From assembly GCA_031284845.1 (NCBI GenBank), contig JAITXH010000128.1, forward strand, positions 1 through 6,452: a stretch of DNA of 6,452 nt. Direction: 5' to 3'. The stretch's first letter is position 1. Each line of letters starts with the position of its first letter. Below the pieces are notes generated by a model, which was not told the origin of the DNA, did not search any database, and was given only the letters and a program-made list of their open reading frames with translations. Positions 5,942 through 6,452 of the stretch are shown one piece after another. A program made the translations under genes and the position numbers. Source of the DNA: Puniceicoccales bacterium (GTDB lineage: Bacteria > Verrucomicrobiota > Verrucomicrobiia > Opitutales > UBA953).

Positions 5942-6452
5942 TCAGAACTTGAGCTGCAGACGGCTGAACACAAAGAGTTCGTCGTCTTTGATGGCGGCAT
6001 TGGTCGTATTCCTTCTGACGCCTCCGAAGTGCGTCCGCTCAATGCCCAAACGGAAAAGGACATTGTCGTTCAGCCACCAGTTCAGCCCGGTACCATAGGA
6101 GAAAGCGCTACCGGCGCTACCGGCGGTATGCACATTTTCGTCCACATCAAGTCCACCGACGCGGGCGACAAGCTCGAATGCACCCCAAGTTCCTTTTGAC
6201 CAACTGAAAGGTTTCGCGGGCGAGACACCACTGGGAGTGGATTTTTCGCCAGTGATCACCCAACCTCCAGACACGTTCCAGCCGTAATTGGTGACGTTCC
6301 TTGCGGCTGCGCCGGCATGCTCATAGTAATCGCCAATGAATTCCCCGACGACGCTGAACGCAGAGTAATACCAGCTTATAGCGGGAGCGAAACGAACGTG
6401 ATCGCCTTTGGTCGTAAACGCAGCGGTGACATTTTGCTGCCCTGCACTCTTT
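5942..6452 (-). CDS. Phosphate-selective porin O/P family protein, C-terminal part only
   Basis: This is an outer-membrane beta-barrel porin of the OprO/OprP type, members of which pass anions such as phosphate and polyphosphate. Only the last 169 residues are in the window; the frame is open from the right edge to TGA at 5944-5942. Family-like features are GWNVSGGWVITGEK, the segment GTWGAFELVARVGGLDVDE, GTGLNWWLNDNVLFRLGIE and the final strand ending SRLQLKF. Alternating hydrophobic/polar strands and a terminal Phe are the outer-membrane insertion signature. The gene stops 60 bases before modA on the same strand, so it may be the first gene of a porin-modABC unit. Its anion specificity cannot be judged from this part, because the constriction-forming N-terminal half is missing. 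Confidence 0.82.
   Translation of the reverse strand, partial: KSAGQQNVTAAFTTKGDHVRFAPAISWYYSAFSVVGEFIGDYYEHAGAAARNVTNYGWNVSGGWVITGEKSTPSGVSPAKPFSWSKGTWGAFELVARVGGLDVDENVHTAGSAGSAFSYGTGLNWWLNDNVLFRLGIERTHFGGVRRNTTNAAIKDDELFVFSRLQLKF

Noticed and set aside
5612..6199. Plus-strand open frame of 195 codons across the porin-modA gap
   Set aside because: It is antisense to the modA signal-peptide end and to the porin C-terminus and has no recognisable domain.

Overview
The window is a G+C-rich, densely coding stretch of a bacterial chromosome. An outer-membrane porin, a Sec-type signal peptide on ModA and a bacterial-type ABC importer point to a Gram-negative organism. The form of the CysN/CysC protein together with an OprO/OprP-type porin would fit Verrucomicrobiota (Opitutales-like) or a similar lineage. 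That placement is inference from recalled family resemblance, not a computed result. All six protein-coding regions are recognisable; two of them run off the window edges.

Left part (1-3215): a bifunctional sulfate-activation gene, cysNC, reads leftwards off the window. It is divergent from cobA (siroheme-forming uroporphyrinogen-III methyltransferase), which is followed by plsY (acyl-phosphate:glycerol-3-phosphate acyltransferase). cysNC and cobA fit together functionally: CysNC makes GTP-driven APS and then PAPS, and CobA makes the precursor of siroheme, the cofactor of sulfite reductase. The 126-base divergent region holds a perfect 8+8 bp inverted repeat that could be a shared operator. 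plsY is a membrane lipid gene and probably only a co-transcribed passenger.

Right part (3248-6452), all on the minus strand and convergent with plsY: a partial porin of the phosphate-selective O/P family, then modA, modB and modC, a complete molybdate ABC importer. The porin is upstream in the direction of transcription and 60 bases from modA, so the four genes could form one unit moving oxyanion from the outer membrane to the cytoplasm. modB and modC overlap by ATGA, with a strong AGGAGG Shine-Dalgarno for modC. A perfect 10-bp stem-loop without a T-tract lies between modA and modB.

No RNA gene, insertion sequence, CRISPR array or phage gene was found, and no gap between genes exceeds 126 bases. 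The window looks like ordinary metabolic chromosome. The items most worth a second look are the porin-mod arrangement, the divergent palindrome, the EF-Tu-like G1 motif of CysNC, the modA-modB stem-loop and the altered PlsY motifs.
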